Of a stretch of DNA of 64,000 nucleotides, positions 60,583 through 64,000 are shown one piece after another (position 1 is the stretch's first letter; the number at the start of each line of letters is the position of its first letter). Source of the stretch: Anaeramoeba flamelloides (lineage: Eukaryota > Metamonada > Anaeramoebidae); assembly GCA_027625915.1 (NCBI GenBank), contig JANTQA010000057.1, positions 10,974,001 through 11,038,000 on the forward strand. Reading direction: 5' to 3'. A model generated the notes under the pieces. The model was not told where the DNA came from, did not search any database, and was given only the letters and a program-made list of their open reading frames with translations. Position numbers and translations under genes: made by a program.

Positions 60583-61090
60583 TATATTCATTCCATAGAT
60601 ACCTTGAGTGCCGGTTTTAAAAACTTTATCAAATAGAGTGAGTTTGGTTATATAATAATGATTAATCGAACAGAGAAGATTAGATTATAAAATTCATTGA
60701 ATAGATGAGTTTTGTATTGTCTTTTTTTTTTTTTTTTTTTTTTGATATTTAAACCAAGATCAGTCTCACAAAAGTAAAGAGAATAAAACAAAAAAGTGAT
60801 TACCAAAAAAAAAAATCAATTATATATATATATATATAGTTTTTTTTTCGATTTTTTTTTTGTTTTATTGAAGGGTTGAATCAAAAATAAGAACTATTTG
60901 AGTTACCTGAAGTTAGGAAGGAATATTAATCAAAAATTCATTTATTATGATCATTATTCGATTGTTAATCACTAAATTTCCTTTTTGTCAAATATAATTT
61001 CTTACATCGAGCACATAAATTCTTTTGATATTATAACAAATATTCAATTTGAAGATTTATGGTTGTTTTTCAAAACTAAATGTTGGTATT
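60583..61090. other. AT-rich spacer
   Basis: No gene. Contains a 23-nt poly-T run and a short TA repeat. ACAGAGAAGATTAG at about 60670 resembles the U6 snRNA core by chance (see rejected items). Confidence 0.5.
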
Positions 61091-61099
61091 AACAAAAAA

Positions 61100-62480
61100 T
61101 AATAATTATTTTTTTATATAATTTTGAAGGGAAGGAAATTTATTTCCTCTAATAACCGCCATGTTTTCCAGAATTTAAAAGTATTGAACAAAATAATTTG
61201 ATTTTGCTCTATTCTTTTAAATTCTGGAAAACCTCGGTATTTGTCATTAGGTTTTTTTTTAAATTTAAGAAAAAACAAAGAAAATTTTATTATTTTTTTT
61301 TTATTTCTTTAATTAAAAAAAAATCGCCTTTAGGTTTTAGATAATTTAAAAGAATAGTGTTAAATCTTTGATTTTACTCTATTTTTTTCAATTCTGGAAA
61401 ACATAGGCACTCTGCAGTACTTGATGAACACTTCCTTTAAGTTTTTTTTTTAATTTTTAAAATCAATAGAAAATTTAATAAATTTTTGATTTATTCCAAA
61501 AAGTAAAAAAAAAAAAAAAAAAAAAACTCCTTTAGGTTTTTCAATATTTAAAAGAATCCAGTTAAAGTGTAGATTTTATTATATTCTTTAAGAATTCTGG
61601 AAAAATCTAGGTACTTTCAGGTACCCAGTGGCACTTATGACACTTTCCTAATTTCTAAATTTTGGTAATGAAATTTCAAGAAAGAATAATTATTTTCTTT
61701 AACATTCACTATTGATAAAATAAATATTGATTCTTTATTTAGAATAATATCAAAGATATTATTTTTTATTATTTTTTGTTTTTGAAATAAATTTTTAATC
61801 CAATTATCCGAATTTCTTTATAGAATATAAAGTACAGAAAAATGACCCAAAAATTCATCTATTTCTGACTTATAACTTTTTTTGTATGGATTGTGATATT
61901 TTGTATTTATTTTCTTTTTATCATAAAGATAAGAATATCGGTTTAAATAATTTGTGAGTTTTTGAAGTTTTAGTATGTTATTATAACTGGAACAGTTATA
62001 ATATCGGGTGTTCTTCCCTTTTTTTAATTGTGGAAATGAAAAGAAAATTTAATAACTTTTCTTTTCATCTCTCAATTTTGAAAAAAACATTCGTTAACTT
62101 TTCCAATATTCAACGGGATTAAGTAAAACCCAAATATTTCACTCTATTCTTTAAAATTCTGGAAAAGAAAAGAACTTGGCGACACTCTAAGGTACTGGTT
62201 GTTTATTTATATTGTTATTTTGGGGAATAATTTTTAAATATTCTTTACCTTCCCATCCAGAACAATTGTTTATTAAATTTTCTCTAAACTGATTACGGTT
62301 CCCATCTAATAATTTTAAATTTGCGATTTACTAATTAATATGTTCATTATCTTTTTTTTTTTGAAATCTTTTTATTTTTTGGATATATCTACAAAACCTA
62401 GAATTTCTTATTTCTTTTTGAATTTATATCTACTTCTCAAAATTGATAATATTACTTGATCAATTTTTGCTTCGGTTTTT
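61100..62480 (-). mobile_element. Decayed LINE-like element(s) with hairpin arrays
   Basis: Minus strand. Around 62470..62210 a frame includes DGNRNQFRENLINNCSGWEG then EYLKIIPQN. Hairpins lie at 62010..62166. Around 62030..61650 a frame includes LQKLTNYLNRYSYLYD and NWIKNLFQKQKIIKNNIFDI then ILNKESIFILS, which parallels FQNKL..LNEIIFNCES at 41155..41470. A hairpin array then fills 61640..61130, with arms such as TTTTCCAGAATTTAAAAG and CTTTTAAATTCTGGAAAA. Probably two nested or successive insertions. Broken throughout. Confidence 0.5.
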
Positions 62481-64000
62481 TAGATTATCATTCGTTTATA
62501 TGTTAATTTTTAAAAAATATTGTGACTTTTTTAAATATTCAAATCTCAATCAAGTCAAAATTTATTCTGACTTGTATTAAATATCACTAGACCAATCGAA
62601 TAATTGGTTACTATAGATGGATTTGAACATTGGTAATTTTACTCCTTTGGTTAGTTTTTTATGGTTAATTATCATTTTTGAATTGATAATACTATTTTTT
62701 ACTTTTTTTAATTTAACTTTGTTGATTTTTAAGAAGTTAAAGTTGTTGTATATTTTTTGAATTGGAAAACACATCTTAGAAGATGAAGATTTACCACTGT
62801 TCGATTTCTTAAAATATTAAAAGAAAACATATTCATCCAATAACAATATAGAAGTAGTTCTTGGTGTTTTTTTTTATAAAAAGTTCATATCTCGAGGTAA
62901 ATATTGCACTAATAGAAAAAAAGGATTTGGTTTTAAGATAATTTTGTTATTAGGATAGAGATTGCTTTTAAATTACATAGCATATTTTTGGTGTGCATTG
63001 CCACAATAGGTATTATTTTAAAAAAATCATCTGCTTATGAGAATCACCATTTAATTTTGTCTTTGATAAATTCAGATGATATTAACATTTGAAAAAAAAA
63101 AGTTCACAATATTGGATTGCAAACCTTATGCAAAAATGAAAAATAAGTTCAATTAATAAAGAAGACCAAAATCGATTATTAAAGAAAAAAAGGGGGCATA
63201 AAGCATAATAACCAGTTATTCTAATAATATCTTTTGGTAAATTTATTTTATTTTATTTGTCGATTTCTTTAAAAAATTGTTCAAAAAATTGACTATTTTT
63301 GAGGATCTCCAAAATAACTCATCTGTTTCCATAAAAAAAGAAGTTGTAAATTGTTTTTGTTGATTGGTTTGATCATACTAAACTAAATTTAATAATAAAT
63401 GGTACACCTTACATTCGAATTTTAAATTTCTTTTATATCCTTTTGAATTTTTTCCTCTCACAATGAAAAGTTTGCAAATAAATCATTTTTTCTCTTTTTT
63501 ATTTTTTCAACAGTGTTTTGTTACAATGGAAAATGAAAATGAAAAATTGGAAACAAGTAACAGATAAATTAATGAAAAATTTGGTTTCAAATATGAAAAA
63601 GAGATTAGATTTAGTTATTCAAATCGAAGGAAAATCGATAAATGGATTTTTTTACTTTTTTAAATTGTCTATTTTTCATGTAATGCTTCTTTCAAAATAA
63701 AGGTCCAAATTTTTTTTAACGGTTTTTTTATTTTTCTTTCTTTTAGTTTTAGACAAAAAATAAATATCTCTTGAGTATAGTATTGAATATTGAAATCTAA
63801 ATTTTTATATTATAATAGATAACTTCAATTATTAAAAATATTTTTCTTTAAAATTTAATTTTTAATGGGCCAATTATTATGAAAGATAGTTTATAATGAA
63901 TTATTTATTGAATTAATTTTACTTATTGAATTTAGTATTGATTTAAAATTAAAAATCGTGTTTTAGGGTTTGGATTCACTGAGATTCTTCTATAATCAAA
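62481..64000. other. AT-rich right edge
   Basis: A diverged relative of the GGGAAAAAAAGTTCA element lies at about 63090..63450. At 63524..63700 short overlapping frames (MENENEKLETSNR; MKNWKQVTDKLMKNLVSNMK) could be the start of a gene leaving the window, but no splice pattern makes one of them convincing. Confidence 0.4.

Noticed and set aside
60670-60690. ACAGAGAAGATTAG, which matches the core of U6 snRNA
   Set aside because: The bases that should follow and precede in U6 (AACGATACAGAG context, ATGGCCC) are absent apart from this short string, and no promoter or 3' pairing region fits. Chance is likely in A/G-rich sequence.
1-64000. tRNA, rRNA, CRISPR arrays, bacterial-type promoters and terminators
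   Set aside because: None has a recognisable signature. The sequence is eukaryotic nuclear DNA.

Overview
The window is a strongly AT-rich eukaryotic nuclear segment. It has standard stop codons, GT-AG introns, cytosolic ribosomal proteins of eukaryotic type, very long A and T homopolymers, and Lys/Glu/Asn-rich low-complexity tracts inside otherwise ordinary proteins. These traits fit a free-living protist. The protein style recalls amoebae such as Anaeramoeba, but nothing here proves the species, and that guess is weak.

Nine genes can be supported. From left to right they are: (1) a minus-strand coiled-coil protein whose C-terminal end is a fimbrin/plastin-type calponin-homology domain, cut by the left edge and built from two exons about 2.6 kb apart; (2) ribosomal protein eL20 (L18a), plus strand, one intron; (3) a hormone-sensitive-lipase-like alpha/beta hydrolase, plus strand; (4) a 1360-residue low-complexity minus-strand protein with a four-cysteine motif and a frame break at a homopolymer; (5) ribosomal protein uS9 (S16), minus strand, two introns; (6) a multi-pass membrane protein resembling DUF5765, plus strand, one intron; (7) ribosomal protein eL30, minus strand; (8) a TPR-repeat protein, plus strand; (9) a divergent pair made of a two-pass membrane protein with a PH-like tail (minus) and a TRAPPC12-like TRAPP subunit (plus) whose likely intron is about 3.4 kb. 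The three ribosomal proteins belong to translation, TRAPPC12 to vesicle tethering, the CH protein to actin bundling and the lipase to neutral lipid breakdown. They do not form one pathway.

The long spacers between genes are not empty. They hold several families of short inverted-repeat elements (MITE-like): one with TA-flanked ends AACTC..AGTCAAAG, one with ends ACTGGTATTTGAAT, one with ends GGGAAAAAAAGTTCA, a mariner-like one starting CAGTGAGT, and one with terminal repeats over 100 bp long. They also hold old LINE-like 3' ends whose untranslated tails are arrays of hairpins, and several diverged duplications of 200 to 2000 bp. Some of these sit inside introns.

The most interesting pattern is in the introns. 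Four of the six supported here start with a T-rich arm just after the donor site and end with an A-rich or A/C-rich arm just before the acceptor, and a fifth, the DUF5765-like gene's intron, fits less strictly. The two arms could pair and bring the splice sites together across as much as 3.4 kb. No CRISPR array, rRNA or convincing tRNA gene was seen.
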